A stretch of 64,000 bases of DNA, from the NCBI GenBank assembly GCA_013178045.1, contig JABLXP010000002.1, positions 1 to 64,000 of the forward strand. Reading direction: 5' to 3'. The notes beneath the pieces were generated by a model. That model searched no databases. It had not been told where the DNA came from and worked only from the letters and a program-made list of their open reading frames with translations. Shown piece after piece: positions 1 through 9,273 of this stretch. Every line of letters begins with the position of its first letter. Within the stretch, counting starts at the first letter, position 1. Position numbers and translations under genes: made by a program. Source of the stretch: Bacillota bacterium. Its GTDB lineage: Bacteria > Bacillota > Ch66.

Positions 1-1
1 T

Positions 2-67
2 CCGGGTGGGACTCCCGGGGCCGAGGTCTCCCTGTCACCCCAGGAAATATTTCAAACGGAGGTGTAA
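2..67 (+). CDS. C-terminal end of an unidentified upstream gene
   Basis: Frame 2 is open from the window edge to a TAA at 65-67 and encodes about 21 residues ending in ...SPQEIFQTEV. The perfect hairpin plus T-run that follows at 89-119 is what one expects just after the last gene of a transcript, which supports this being a real C-terminus. Too little is present to name a family. Confidence 0.35.
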   Translation, partial: PGGTPGAEVSLSPQEIFQTEV

Positions 68-88
68 AGCCTGGTCATGGGGAGGCCG

Positions 89-119
89 CTTAACTGGATT
101 AAAAACAGTTAAGTTTTTT
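89..119 (+). terminator. Rho-independent terminator
   Basis: Perfect 8-bp stem CTTAACTG (89-96) / CAGTTAAG (106-113) with a 9-nt loop, followed directly by six T (114-119). It ends the transcript of the gene cut by the window edge and makes a start at TTG 118 for the next gene unlikely. Confidence 0.85.
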
Positions 120-135
120 GAACCAGGAACTAACC

Positions 136-789
136 ATGAACCTGAAGAGTGAGCTGCGGGAAATCGCTTTTGCCAACGAGATGGATTATTTTGGGGTTGG
201 CTCCGTCGACCGCTGGGCTAACGCTCCCGAAGGCCGCCGCCCCAATGACTTGCTGCCAGAGGCTAAATCGGTGATTGTGCTGGGGATACGTATTCCAGAA
301 GGCGCGATTGAATCGAACCACCGAGCGTACGAGGGGCTTAGACACGGGATTTTTACCTACATGATTTTTGGTTACAACAAGCTTAATGAGAGACTTGATT
401 TCGCGGCCATGAAGATTGCTCAGCACCTTGAGAGAAAAGCTAAGGTCAAAGCCTACCTCTTACCCTCCAGCATTCCGCGCGACGAGTACCTGATGATGGG
501 CGAAATGTCGAATCGCCATGCTGCTGTCTGTGCCGGCCTAGCGGAGTTTGGTTGGAACGGCCTCGCCCTGACCCCAGAGGCTGGTCCCCGGGTCCGCTGG
601 GTGCCAATATTAACGGAGGCGGAATTAGAACCTGATCCATTATATAACGGGCCGAAGCTTTGCGACCACAGCAAATGCAGTGTTTGCGTTGACATCTGCC
701 CGGTCCATGCTCTAAGCGATGATCAGGCGGTGCAAGTAACTATTGGAGATCGTACATTCTCATACGCTTTGTTAAATAAACCGCAGTAG
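136..789 (+). CDS. QueG-like 4Fe-4S protein, single-cluster form
   Basis: This 217-aa protein resembles the epoxyqueuosine reductase (QueG) / reductive-dehalogenase-like Fe-S family. It has an N-terminal domain with the 'AKSVIVLGIRIP' type strand and an 'AGLAEFGWNGLALTPEAGPRVRW' type loop, then one ferredoxin motif CxxxxCxxCxxxCP near residues 180-193. True QueG carries two 4Fe-4S clusters and a longer C-terminus. Here the protein stops about 25 residues after the first cluster motif, so queuosine function is doubtful and it may be an electron-transfer relative. ATG 136 is chosen because AGGA lies upstream and the earlier TTG at 118 overlaps the terminator. It is the first gene of its transcript. 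Confidence 0.75.
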   Translation: MNLKSELREIAFANEMDYFGVGSVDRWANAPEGRRPNDLLPEAKSVIVLGIRIPEGAIESNHRAYEGLRHGIFTYMIFGYNKLNERLDFAAMKIAQHLERKAKVKAYLLPSSIPRDEYLMMGEMSNRHAAVCAGLAEFGWNGLALTPEAGPRVRWVPILTEAELEPDPLYNGPKLCDHSKCSVCVDICPVHALSDDQAVQVTIGDRTFSYALLNKPQ

Positions 790-836
790 AATAAGATACA
801 ATAAATAAACAACGTGTCCCACAGGAGGGATTCGGT

Positions 837-1376
837 TTGCACCAGCTGCTTAAGCCGCACATGTTTGTCAATTCTGTCTCGGAGATAGCCCTGGATGCTC
901 TAGAAAAGAAGGGGATTCGCGCCCTGATTATTGATCTCGATAATACGATCACCGAGTGGCAAGACGACCGACTTAGCCCGGAGGTTCTGGCCTGGTTTTC
1001 CCGTTTAAAAACCAGGGGGTTTTGCGTGTGTCTGGTTTCTAATAATAAAGAGAAACGGGTAGCCAGGGTGGCCCAGGTGCTGGATATCCCCTACATCTTC
1101 AAGGCGACGAAGCCCCGCCGTCGGGCCTTTCGTCAGGCAATGGTGATTCTCGGGACGAGTCCGGACGAGACGGCGGTGATCGGGGACCAGATCTTTACCG
1201 ATGTGCTGGGCGGAAACCGACTTGGTCTGTTGACGATTCTGGTGGCCCCGATCAGTCGACGTGAATTTATTGGGACCAGGCTTATGCGCGTGATTGAAGG
1301 TTTAATAATCCGCCATTTCCTGAAAAACCATCCATGCCAGCAAGGCACAACCAGTAATGAAAATAAGTTTAGGTGA
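837..1376 (+). CDS. YqeG-family HAD IIIA phosphatase
   Basis: A 179-aa HAD-superfamily phosphatase of the YqeG type. Visible motifs are DLDNT (motif I, nucleophile Asp) near residue 33, SNN (motif II), a conserved Lys in KATKPRR, and GDQIFTD (acidic motif). The physiological substrate of the family is not settled; relatives are phosphatidylglycerophosphate phosphatases or act near ribosome-assembly genes. The start is TTG 837, set by AGGAGGG at 823-829. It lies directly before aroE, an arrangement seen in other Firmicutes. Length is normal for the family and no residue is missing. Confidence 0.85.
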   Translation: MHQLLKPHMFVNSVSEIALDALEKKGIRALIIDLDNTITEWQDDRLSPEVLAWFSRLKTRGFCVCLVSNNKEKRVARVAQVLDIPYIFKATKPRRRAFRQAMVILGTSPDETAVIGDQIFTDVLGGNRLGLLTILVAPISRREFIGTRLMRVIEGLIIRHFLKNHPCQQGTTSNENKFR

Positions 1377-1438
1377 TTGCAAAGGTCTGATTTTTTGCTA
1401 CATTGGAATTATCAGGGACAAAGGTTGAATAAATTTTG

Positions 1439-2338
1439 ATGGTACGTTATTTTGGAAAGGAGAGAAACCAGGAATTGCTATCGCTAACCGCCAATACCCG
1501 GCTGCTTGGTCTGCTCGGCTATCCGGTTGAACATTCCCTGTCGGCAGTGATGCACAACCGTGCTTTTACGCATTTGGGTTTAGACTGCGTCTATTTGCCT
1601 TTTTCTGTCCAGCCGGCCAATTTAGCTGCAGCCGTGGAAGCCATTCGGGCGCTCGGGATGCTGGGGGCCAATGTGACTATTCCCCACAAAGAAAAGGTCA
1701 TGGATTATCTGGATGAGGTGACCGAGGATGCTCAGGCCGCCGGGGCTGTGAACACCATCCATCATCAGCGCGGGCGACTGGTGGGACACAATACCGATGG
1801 CCTCGGGTTTATTCGCTCAATGCAGGAGGAAACTGGCCTTTCTCCCCAAAAGAAAACTATTGTCTTGGTGGGAGCGGGCGGAGCGGCCCGCGGGGTTGGT
1901 GTCGCTTTGGGACGCAGCGGGGCCAGGTTGATCTACATCGCGAATCGCACCATAGAACGAGCGGCCAGGGTAGCGCAAGATATCCAGGACAATTCAGGAG
2001 TTTCCGTGGAAATAGTCGAACTGTCGCCGGTAAAACTAAAACCGGTCTTGGAGCAGGCGCAGATTCTGGTACATGCCTCTGCAGTCGGGATGCATCCCCA
2101 CGCCGACGTGCCGCCACTGGTACCACCGGAACTGTTACACCAGGGACTACTGGTTTGTGACCTTGTCTACCGACCGCGGGAAACCTCGTTAATCAAGGCA
2201 GCCCAACAGCGCGGGTGCCGGGTTTTGCCGGGCTGGGGGATGCTGGTTTACCAGGGAGCAGCGGCCTTTGAACTGTGGCTTGGTCAGCCAGCTCCCGTCG
2301 AGGTGATGCGTGCTGCTGTCCTCGAACACCTTGGCTAG
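1439..2338 (+). CDS. aroE: Shikimate dehydrogenase
   Basis: AroE reduces 3-dehydroshikimate to shikimate with NADPH in the cytosolic chorismate pathway. The sequence shows the substrate loop GYPVEHSLS, the catalytic lysine in NVTIPHK, NTDG, the dinucleotide loop GAGGAARG and the C-terminal PGWGMLVYQGA helix. ATG 1439 has no good ribosome site. TTG 1475, in frame and 10 nt after GGAAAGGAGAG (1455-1464), is an attractive alternative start that gives a protein beginning just before TRLLGLLGYPVEHS. Both readings give a complete enzyme. aroC, aroK and aroB follow within 4 kb. Confidence 0.93.
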   Translation: MVRYFGKERNQELLSLTANTRLLGLLGYPVEHSLSAVMHNRAFTHLGLDCVYLPFSVQPANLAAAVEAIRALGMLGANVTIPHKEKVMDYLDEVTEDAQAAGAVNTIHHQRGRLVGHNTDGLGFIRSMQEETGLSPQKKTIVLVGAGGAARGVGVALGRSGARLIYIANRTIERAARVAQDIQDNSGVSVEIVELSPVKLKPVLEQAQILVHASAVGMHPHADVPPLVPPELLHQGLLVCDLVYRPRETSLIKAAQQRGCRVLPGWGMLVYQGAAAFELWLGQPAPVEVMRAAVLEHLG

Positions 2339-2470
2339 CGGCGGGGAAAGAAGTGAATTCCGTCGGAACATGAATGAATTTGTTGGAAAAAAATCCAGCA
2401 GATGGGAAGGAATTCTCCTCCCCGGGTGGAAGTAGAATTGAGGCTTTATATTTGTGGGGAGTGAGCAGAT

Positions 2471-3037
2471 ATGAGCGAGCAGTCGACTGGGAAAGCAGAC
2501 GGTCAGAGTGGTAGCAATGCGCGGGTTAGAAGAACGATTAAACCGGTTGAAAAGAAGACAGAAACCTTAACGATTCAGCAAATGAGTCAAATCCTGCAGG
2601 TTGAGCCGAGCACCCTGCGGTTTTGGGAGAAGGAGTTTGCCGAATATCTGCATATAAATACCAAGGGAAAGCGGCGTCGCTACAACCAGCAACATTTAGA
2701 GATATTGACCCAGATTAAAGAGTTGCTACAAACCGAGCAATACACGATCAAGGGGGCAAAGCGGCGGCTGGAGCTTGACCGGTCTTTAGCTAGTGCCCTG
2801 GGGGTAGAAAATAATCTGAAGACCACGATTTTCTTCATGTTTTCGGCAATCATGCAGGAACTGCAGGCTGCCCGGGAAGAGAGCCGCCACCTGGCCCGTC
2901 AGCTGGAGTTGCTACGGAACGAAAAGACGGCGATCGAAGAGCGCCTGGCCGTGGAGCAGAGTAAGAGCCTGCTTGAATTCCTGCGGGATAAGTTTCAGGC
3001 CAGAAAGGGAGCAGAACCAGAGTTTACTGAACGCTAG
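2471..3037 (+). CDS. MerR-type helix-turn-helix regulator with coiled-coil tail
   Basis: A 188-aa DNA-binding protein. Residues 32-100 form a MerR winged-helix domain (LTIQQMSQILQVEPSTLRFWEKEF, then KGKRRRYNQQHLEIL and the TIKGAKRRLE segment). Residues 120-175 are a Glu/Arg/Leu-rich helix likely to form a coiled coil. It lacks an obvious metal-binding or drug-binding C-terminal domain. It sits between aroE and a pseudopilin gene, upstream of the pilus clusters, so a role in pilus or aro control is possible but unproven. Start ATG 2471 follows GTGGGGAGTGAG. Confidence 0.8.
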   Translation: MSEQSTGKADGQSGSNARVRRTIKPVEKKTETLTIQQMSQILQVEPSTLRFWEKEFAEYLHINTKGKRRRYNQQHLEILTQIKELLQTEQYTIKGAKRRLELDRSLASALGVENNLKTTIFFMFSAIMQELQAAREESRHLARQLELLRNEKTAIEERLAVEQSKSLLEFLRDKFQARKGAEPEFTER

Positions 3038-3055
3038 TGAAACGAGGAGATGTAC

Positions 3056-3523
3056 ATGCTTGGCCCGACCAGGTCAACTGAAATGGGCTATACCTTTATT
3101 GAAGTAACTGCTGTGCTCTTGATCAGCAGTTTAATTTTTCTTTTAGTCGCCCCCAGGTTTGTTCATGGCTTGGCTGACTATCAGCTACAGAAGAGCGCGG
3201 AAGCTTTAGTCTGGCAGTTGCGTCATGAACGACAGGCGGCGATCGCCGAAGGAACAGCGCATCAAATCGAATTCTTTGTCTTTGGCAACAAGTATCGTCT
3301 TTTTCAGCCGACGCTGCGCGATGTTCCCCTGGATGCTGGTATTGAATACGCATATATTTCCCTGCCTAAAGATCAATTCGGTCGGCTCACCTTGATCTTC
3401 AATCCCTTAGGCACTCCCAATGTAGGCGGGACGATCGCCCTGAAGAACAAATACAATCAATATCGGTACGTGGTGGTCGCGCCAGTGATCGGTCGCGTGC
3501 GCCTGTCTGATACTCCTCCCTAA
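3056..3523 (+). CDS. Lone GspH-like pseudopilin
   Basis: A type IV prepilin-like protein of about 155 aa. Near its start it has the class III signal motif G-YTFIEV followed by a hydrophobic helix (VTAVLLISSLIFLLVAP), then a globular part in which LRHERQAAIAEG resembles the GspH/FimT family. Minor pseudopilins of this type initiate pilus or pseudopilus assembly after cleavage by PilD (11.5 kb here). ATG 3056 is preferred to ATG 3050 because GAGGAG (3044-3049) abuts 3050 but lies 6 nt from 3056. It is separated from the main pilus genes by aroC-aroK-aroB. Confidence 0.8.
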   Translation: MLGPTRSTEMGYTFIEVTAVLLISSLIFLLVAPRFVHGLADYQLQKSAEALVWQLRHERQAAIAEGTAHQIEFFVFGNKYRLFQPTLRDVPLDAGIEYAYISLPKDQFGRLTLIFNPLGTPNVGGTIALKNKYNQYRYVVVAPVIGRVRLSDTPP

Positions 3524-3628
3524 GCAGATTTAAACGGCGAGGAGAGAGGAATTTATCTGTCCAGGAAGGGAAAACTGCTGATGACGTGGAAGGAACATAA
3601 CGACTAGTGTATAGAAAGGGTGAAGTCA

Positions 3629-4786
3629 GTGTTGCGTTTCTTAACCGCTGGCGAGTCCCACGGCCCATGCTTAACAGCCATCATTGAAGGAATGCCAGCT
3701 GGTCTGCCTATATCTACGGCAGAAATCAACGAGCAGTTAACCCGCCGTCAGGGGGGATACGGCCGTGGTGGGCGGATGTGCATTGAGCAGGACCAGGTGC
3801 AGATCTTGTCTGGAGTACGCGGGGGGCGGACCCTGGGCAGCCCGATTACTTTGTTGATCACTAATCGAGACTGGCCGAACTGGGCCGAGATCATGGCTCC
3901 TGAAACCGGTGCCCGGTTGGAAGAGCGGGTGGTCAGTCGGCCCCGACCTGGTCATGCTGATTTGAGCGGAGCGGTAAAGTACCGGCAGGCTGATATCCGG
4001 AATATCCTGGAAAGGGCCAGTGCGCGGGAAACTGCGGCCCGGGTCGCGGTAGGCAGTGTTGCCCGTCAGCTGTTGGCGACGCTGGAGATTGCTGTTGCGG
4101 GTTGGGTTGTCCGCATAGGCGGGGTTGATTATGCGGTGAGCGAATATACCCCGACACTGATCAAACAGGCGCGGCTGTCACCGGTTTACTGTCCCGATGC
4201 CGAGGCCAGCCAGCGGATGATGGTGGAGATCGACGCCGCTAAAGCGGCGGGGGACACCGTAGGCGGTTTGTTTGAAGTGGTGGTGTTTGGCTTGCCGATG
4301 GGTTTGGGCAGCCATGTGCACTGGGACCGGCGCTTGGACGGGAGGCTGGCTGGGGCCCTCATGAGCATTCCCGGTGTAAAAGGGGTGGAAGTCGGCCTGG
4401 GGTTTCGGGCGGCCCAACTTCACGGTTCGGCTGTTCATGACGAGATTTTTTACTCGCCGGAGCGTGGCTTCTACCGCGAAACGAATCGAGCCGGCGGGCT
4501 CGAGGGAGGGATGACCAACGGGGAACCGGTGGTGCTCCGGGCAGCCATGAAGCCGATTCCGACCCTGGTTAAGCCGCTGCGCAGCGTGGACCTGGTCACA
4601 AAAGAGCCGCAGGAGGCGGCCTTCGAACGGTCGGACGTTTGTGCCGTGCCGGCAGCCAGTGTGGTTGGGGAAGCGGTGGTAGCCTGGGAAATCGCGCAAG
4701 CCGTGGTGGAAAAATTTTCCCATGATACCCTGGCTGAGCTTGCAGAAAGCTGGGGAAAATACCGTGACTATCTGAGGCAGGTGTGA
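3629..4786 (+). CDS. aroC: Chorismate synthase
   Basis: AroC converts 5-enolpyruvylshikimate 3-phosphate to chorismate using reduced FMN. The family signature [11 protein letters not shown] opens the protein, followed by [12 protein letters not shown], the GSPI segment, RPGHAD, a [14 protein letters not shown] helix and [13 protein letters not shown] toward the C-terminus. GTG 3629 is chosen because it places the N-terminus as in the family and lies about 7 nt after GAAAGGG; GTG 3620 is too close to that site. About 385 aa, normal length. Followed after 3 nt by aroK. Confidence 0.95.
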   Translation: MLRFLTAGESHGPCLTAIIEGMPAGLPISTAEINEQLTRRQGGYGRGGRMCIEQDQVQILSGVRGGRTLGSPITLLITNRDWPNWAEIMAPETGARLEERVVSRPRPGHADLSGAVKYRQADIRNILERASARETAARVAVGSVARQLLATLEIAVAGWVVRIGGVDYAVSEYTPTLIKQARLSPVYCPDAEASQRMMVEIDAAKAAGDTVGGLFEVVVFGLPMGLGSHVHWDRRLDGRLAGALMSIPGVKGVEVGLGFRAAQLHGSAVHDEIFYSPERGFYRETNRAGGLEGGMTNGEPVVLRAAMKPIPTLVKPLRSVDLVTKEPQEAAFERSDVCAVPAASVVGEAVVAWEIAQAVVEKFSHDTLAELAESWGKYRDYLRQV

Positions 4787-4789
4787 CGC

Positions 4790-5326
4790 ATGAATGACAA
4801 TATCGTTCTGATCGGTTTTATGGGAACGGGAAAGACCGCCGTAGGACGGCGCCTGGCGAAGGAACTGGGTAAGAAGTTTATTGATACGGATAAAGAGGTG
4901 GAAAAAGCCACCGGGTTAACGGTGGCGCAGGTTTTTGCCAAATACGGGGAAACCCGCTTCCGTTCGGAAGAGGCTTTGGTGATCCGCAAGGTGGTGGAGG
5001 AGACCAACTGCGTGATTGCTGCCGGGGGTGGAGTTGTCCTGCGGCGGGAGAATGTCGAACTGCTGCGGTCAGCCGGGGTGGTGATCTGTCTGACTGCCGA
5101 CCCGGCAGTGATTCACGAGCGGGTTAAACGGCGGAATAACCGTCCACTACTGAAAAAAGACAAGTCATTGAAACGGATCGAAGAGCTCTTGCGGGAGCGG
5201 AACGGCCTTTACCAGGTGGCCGACTACTACCTTGACACTACCCACGCCAGTGTGGAGGAATTGGTCCAACAGATCATCGACTATCTCAGACAAGGTGGTG
5301 GACAGAATGATCAGTCTACCCCTTAA
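4790..5326 (+). CDS. aroK: Shikimate kinase
   Basis: AroK phosphorylates shikimate at the 3-hydroxyl with ATP. The 178-aa protein has the Walker A loop GFMGTGKTAVG at residues 9-19, the DTD substrate motif at 33-35 (FIDTDKEVEK), FRSEE, the glycine-rich AAGGGVVLR and the RPLL lid region. It lies 3 nt after aroC and its last 20 nt overlap aroB, so the three genes are probably translated from one message. Confidence 0.95.
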   Translation: MNDNIVLIGFMGTGKTAVGRRLAKELGKKFIDTDKEVEKATGLTVAQVFAKYGETRFRSEEALVIRKVVEETNCVIAAGGGVVLRRENVELLRSAGVVICLTADPAVIHERVKRRNNRPLLKKDKSLKRIEELLRERNGLYQVADYYLDTTHASVEELVQQIIDYLRQGGGQNDQSTP

Positions 5327-6401
5327 CCTGGGGCCTTCCAGTTACGAGATTTTGCTCGGACAGGGCCTGCTCGGTGACCTGGGAAAATTTCTCCAACCCC
5401 TGGTCACCGGCCGGCAGATCCTGGTGGTCAGTAACCCCACCGTGGCGGAACTGTACGGCCAACCGGTGGTGGACAGCCTGGCGCAGGCGGGATTCCAGGT
5501 GGTGACCGTCCTGGTACCAGACGGGGAAGAAGCTAAAAGTCTGACGGTCGCTGGTTCTCTGTATGACCGGCTGGTGGAGGCGCAGTTTGCCCGGGACTCG
5601 GTGGTGGTGGCCTTGGGCGGCGGAGTGGTTGGCGATCTGGCCGGCTTCATCGCGGCCACCTATCAGCGGGGCGTCAACTTTGTGCAGGTCCCGACCACCT
5701 TACTGGCCCAGGTAGACAGCAGTGTAGGAGGAAAGGTGGCGATCAACCATCAACGGGGGAAAAACCTGATCGGCGCTTTTTATCAACCCCGGCTGGTGGT
5801 TGCTGACCTAAATACTCTGAATACCCTGCCGCCGCGTGAGTTGCAGGCGGGGCTGGCCGAAGTAATCAAATACGGGGTGATCTGGGACGAAGACTTTTTT
5901 ATTTTTTTAGAGGACCATTTACCCGCGATCCTGAACAAACGTCCTGCTGAATTATTGGAGGTTGTCCGGCGTTCGTGTGCCATCAAGGCGCAAGTGGTGG
6001 AACGGGATGAACGTGAACATGGCTTGCGGGCGATCTTGAACTTTGGCCACACCGTCGGCCACGCCGTCGAAACAGTCACGGGCTATCAGAAATATCGGCA
6101 CGGCGAAGCTGTCGCCGTGGGCATGGCGGCGGCGGCCTACCTGGCAGAGGACCTGGGCCGGTGGAGTAGCAAAGAGACCACGCGGTTGATTGGCTTATTG
6201 AGAAGGACTGGATTGCCCACCGCTGTACCTGAGCTTGAACCGGCTGTCCTCCGCCGCGCTCTGGAACACGACAAAAAAATCGCCAGCGGCCAGATCCGCT
6301 TTGTTTTACCGCATCATTTGGGACGGGTGGAAGTGGTGGGGGGTCTGCCAGAAGCCGCCTTGATGGCGGCCCTGACGCGGGTTTGTTCGGTTGTTGGATA
6401 A
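5307..6401 (+). CDS. aroB: 3-Dehydroquinate synthase
   Basis: AroB cyclises DAHP to 3-dehydroquinate with catalytic NAD+ and a divalent metal. Seen are the NAD-binding GGGVVGDLAGF, the PTTLLAQVDSSVGGK stretch, the metal-ligand region GLAEVIKYGVIWD and FGHTVGHAVE, and HGEAVAVGM. ATG 5307 is used; it overlaps the end of aroK and has AAGGTGG upstream. An upstream in-frame extension into aroK is not coding-like for this family. About 364 aa, usual length. aroQ, the next step, is encoded 19 kb downstream. Confidence 0.95.
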   Translation: MISLPLNLGPSSYEILLGQGLLGDLGKFLQPLVTGRQILVVSNPTVAELYGQPVVDSLAQAGFQVVTVLVPDGEEAKSLTVAGSLYDRLVEAQFARDSVVVALGGGVVGDLAGFIAATYQRGVNFVQVPTTLLAQVDSSVGGKVAINHQRGKNLIGAFYQPRLVVADLNTLNTLPPRELQAGLAEVIKYGVIWDEDFFIFLEDHLPAILNKRPAELLEVVRRSCAIKAQVVERDEREHGLRAILNFGHTVGHAVETVTGYQKYRHGEAVAVGMAAAAYLAEDLGRWSSKETTRLIGLLRRTGLPTAVPELEPAVLRRALEHDKKIASGQIRFVLPHHLGRVEVVGGLPEAALMAALTRVCSVVG

Positions 6402-6481
6402 TTTCATAAAGCTCAGCAGGAAAAGGCGATTAAAGGGAGAAGAATTATTATTTACGTAAAGAAATTCGGGGTGATAGACTC

Positions 6482-8176
6482 TTGAGGCGGAAACTGCTCG
6501 GAGAGATCCTGAAAGAAGCCGGTTTGATCAAGCCAGAAGAACTGGAGGAAGCCCTCCAGGTCCAGCAGCAGACGGGAGAGCGGCTGGGAAAAGTGCTGGT
6601 CAAACTGGGATATGTGACTGAACAGCAGATCAATGAGGTCCTGGAATTCCAGCTGGGCATACCCCAGGTGGCCTTGCACCGCTATCACCTTGACCCACAG
6701 CTGGTGACCAGCCTGCCGGAACAGCTTGTCCGCCGGCACAAGGTCATCGCCCTGAAGAAAAACCAGAACCGCCTGACGGTCGCCATGGTTGATCCCTTAA
6801 ACGTGGTGGCCATTGATGACCTGCGTCTGGCGACTGGCTGTGAGATCGAGCCGGTGATTGCCACGGAGGAAGAGGTAGACGCGGCCATCAAGCGGTATTT
6901 TGGCCTGGGTGATGACGTGGGCCGGGTACTGAAAAATTTTGTCGCCGCAGAAGACGCCCGGCCAGTGGAAGTGTACGCCCTCAACAGCGCCGAGGGGTTA
7001 GATGACGAAGCCCCGATCGTGCGGGCGGTCAACACCATTATTCAGCAGGCCATTAGCGAAAAGGTCAGCGATATTCATCTTGAAGCCCATGAGGGAAAAG
7101 TGCGCGTGCGTTACCGGAGCGATGGTGTCCTGCGCGATGTGATGGACCTACCCCGGCAGACTCATGCGTCATTAATTTCCCGCCTCAAGATCATGGCCAG
7201 GATGGACATTTCCGAAAAGCGGCTCCCGCAGGACGGCCGCATTCAGGTCAGGGTGGGGAATCGGACGGTGGACCTGCGGGTTTCCTCGATCCCGACTGTA
7301 TTTGGTGAGAAGATCGCGATCCGCATCCTGGACAAGAGCAACCTGCTGTTGAAACTCAATCAGCTGGGATTCGAGCAAAGTAATTTACAAAAATTTAACC
7401 GCCTGATCAAACAATCGTATGGGATGATCCTGCTCACCGGTCCGACCGGCAGCGGGAAGACTACGACCTTATACGCGGCCCTAAGTGAAATCAACAGTCC
7501 TGAGAAAAATATCATCACCATTGAGGACCCGGTTGAGTACATCCTGCCGGGAATTAACCAGATCCAGGTTCTCCCAAAAGTTGGTCTGGATTTTGCCGCG
7601 GGTCTGCGGTCGATCTTGCGGCAGGACCCCGATGTGATCATGGTGGGGGAGATTCGGGACAGCGAAACGGCGGAGATCGCCGTGCGGGCGGCGACCACCG
7701 GCCACCTGGTTTTCAGCACCTTGCACACGAACGATGTGGCCGGCGCCGTTACCCGCCTGTTGGATATGGGAATTGAGCCGTTCCTGGTAGCTTCTTCCTT
7801 GACCGGGGTGGTTGCTCAGCGGCTGGTGCGGATGATCTGTCCTCAATGCCGGACCCCTTACGAACTGCCGCCGGATGCCCCGGAACGAGTCTTCGTCAAT
7901 TTACCCACCGATAAGCCAGTGACTTTGTACCGCGGTCGTGGGTGTGGGTACTGCAACCAGACGGGCTACCGGGGACGGATGGCGATTCACGAGGTGCTGG
8001 TCCTGGGTAGCCGCGAGCGGCAACTGATTATCGAGAAAGCCCCAACCGAGACCATTCGGGAGGCAGCGGTGAGCCGCGGGATGGTCACACTCTGGGATGA
8101 TGGCTTTAAGAAGGCGATGGATGGGCTAACTACTTTGCAGGAAGTGATTCGGGTGGCCAGTGGCGAGTTCAACTGA
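6482..8176 (+). CDS. pilB: Type IV pilus extension ATPase PilB (set 1)
   Basis: A 564-aa cytoplasmic hexameric ATPase that powers pilin polymerisation. The N-terminal GspE/MshE domain (residues 1-145, KLLGEILKEAGL...) is followed by the ATPase core with Walker A GPTGSGKTTT near residue 318, Walker B DPDVIMVGEIRD and the His-rich STLHTNDVAGAV. A zinc-binding pair of CxxC motifs (CPQC near 452, CGYC near 488) ends the protein. Start TTG 6482 follows GGGGTGATA. pilT follows with only about 10 nt between the genes, showing a shared transcript. Confidence 0.95.
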   Translation: MRRKLLGEILKEAGLIKPEELEEALQVQQQTGERLGKVLVKLGYVTEQQINEVLEFQLGIPQVALHRYHLDPQLVTSLPEQLVRRHKVIALKKNQNRLTVAMVDPLNVVAIDDLRLATGCEIEPVIATEEEVDAAIKRYFGLGDDVGRVLKNFVAAEDARPVEVYALNSAEGLDDEAPIVRAVNTIIQQAISEKVSDIHLEAHEGKVRVRYRSDGVLRDVMDLPRQTHASLISRLKIMARMDISEKRLPQDGRIQVRVGNRTVDLRVSSIPTVFGEKIAIRILDKSNLLLKLNQLGFEQSNLQKFNRLIKQSYGMILLTGPTGSGKTTTLYAALSEINSPEKNIITIEDPVEYILPGINQIQVLPKVGLDFAAGLRSILRQDPDVIMVGEIRDSETAEIAVRAATTGHLVFSTLHTNDVAGAVTRLLDMGIEPFLVASSLTGVVAQRLVRMICPQCRTPYELPPDAPERVFVNLPTDKPVTLYRGRGCGYCNQTGYRGRMAIHEVLVLGSRERQLIIEKAPTETIREAAVSRGMVTLWDDGFKKAMDGLTTLQEVIRVASGEFN

Positions 8177-8186
8177 GGAGGGCAAG

Positions 8187-9254
8187 ATGTTGATTCAGCA
8201 CTTATTAGAGATGGTCATTGCCCAAAACGCTTCCGACCTGCACCTGACGGTGGGTGTGCCGCCGGTGCTGCGCATTGATGGGCACCTCACGCCTATTGAG
8301 AGTGAGGCGTTAACACCGGAACACACGGCCGAGCTGGCGAACCAGTTGTTTACGCCCAAACTGCGGGAAAAGTTCAACCAGGATGGCCAGGTGGATTTTT
8401 CCTATTCCCTGCCCCAGCGGGGGCGGTTTCGGGTGAATGTGTACAAACAGCGGGGCTGTACCGGGCTGGCCATTCGGCTGATTCCGTACCGGGTTCCGAC
8501 TTTAGCAGAACTGGGTCTGCCCGAGGTGTTAAAGACGTTGACCAGGAGGCCCAAGGGCCTGGTGCTGGTCACCGGTCCGACGGGCAGCGGCAAATCAACC
8601 ACCCTGGCGGCGATGATAGAGCAGATCAACACCGAACGTAGCGGGCATATTATCACTCTGGAAGACCCGATTGAGTATCTGCACCGGCACAAAAAGTGCG
8701 TTATCAACCAGCGGGAAATCGGGCTGGATACCCCGTCGTTCGCTCAGGGACTGCGGGCGGCGTTGCGTCAGGACCCCGACGTGATCCTGGTCGGCGAGAT
8801 GCGCGACCTGGAAACGATCGCGACGGCGATAACGGCAGCAGAGACGGGACATTTGGTCCTGGCGACCCTGCATACGGTGGATGCGGCGCAGACGATTGAC
8901 CGGATCATCGATGTTTTTCCGCCCAACCAGCAGCAGCAGATCCGGGTCCAACTGGCGGCCACGCTGCAGGGGGTGGTGGCCCAGCAACTATTGCCCCGGG
9001 CGGATGGCCGGGGACGGGTGGCCGCGCTGGAAATCATGCTGGTGACCCCGGCCATCAGAAACTTGATTCGGGAAGGGAAGACCCACCAGATCATTTCCAG
9101 CCTGCAGACCGGCGGAAAATTGGGGATGCAGACAATGGAACAGGCGCTGCGCAATTTGGTGCAGAGCGGCCTGGTGACGCGCGAGGAAGCGATGCTGCGG
9201 ACCAATAATCTTGATGCCTTGACGAGTCTGCTTTCACCCCGGCCGCCATTCTGA
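8187..9254 (+). CDS. pilT: Type IV pilus retraction ATPase PilT
   Basis: PilT depolymerises pili, driving twitching or DNA uptake. The roughly 355-aa protein starts at ATG 8187, 6 nt after GGAGGG; the earlier in-frame GTG at 8160 lies inside pilB. Visible are the PAS-like N-domain (ASDLHLTVGVPPVLRIDG), Walker A GPTGSGKST near residue 130, Walker B DPDVILVGEMRD, the ATLHTVDA His box, and a C-terminal variant of the AIRNLIREGK helix typical of PilT. It is the only retraction ATPase in the window and would have to serve both pilus sets if set 2 retracts. Confidence 0.95.
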   Translation: MLIQHLLEMVIAQNASDLHLTVGVPPVLRIDGHLTPIESEALTPEHTAELANQLFTPKLREKFNQDGQVDFSYSLPQRGRFRVNVYKQRGCTGLAIRLIPYRVPTLAELGLPEVLKTLTRRPKGLVLVTGPTGSGKSTTLAAMIEQINTERSGHIITLEDPIEYLHRHKKCVINQREIGLDTPSFAQGLRAALRQDPDVILVGEMRDLETIATAITAAETGHLVLATLHTVDAAQTIDRIIDVFPPNQQQQIRVQLAATLQGVVAQQLLPRADGRGRVAALEIMLVTPAIRNLIREGKTHQIISSLQTGGKLGMQTMEQALRNLVQSGLVTREEAMLRTNNLDALTSLLSPRPPF

Positions 9255-9273
9255 GCAAGGAGCGTGGTGAACA

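Noticed and set aside
4178-4723. Long minus-strand frame inside aroC
   Set aside because: It is the shadow of aroC; composition is rich in His/Arg/Pro and no family pattern is visible. The same applies to other minus-strand frames such as 9979-10554, 31446-31976 and 44222-44914.
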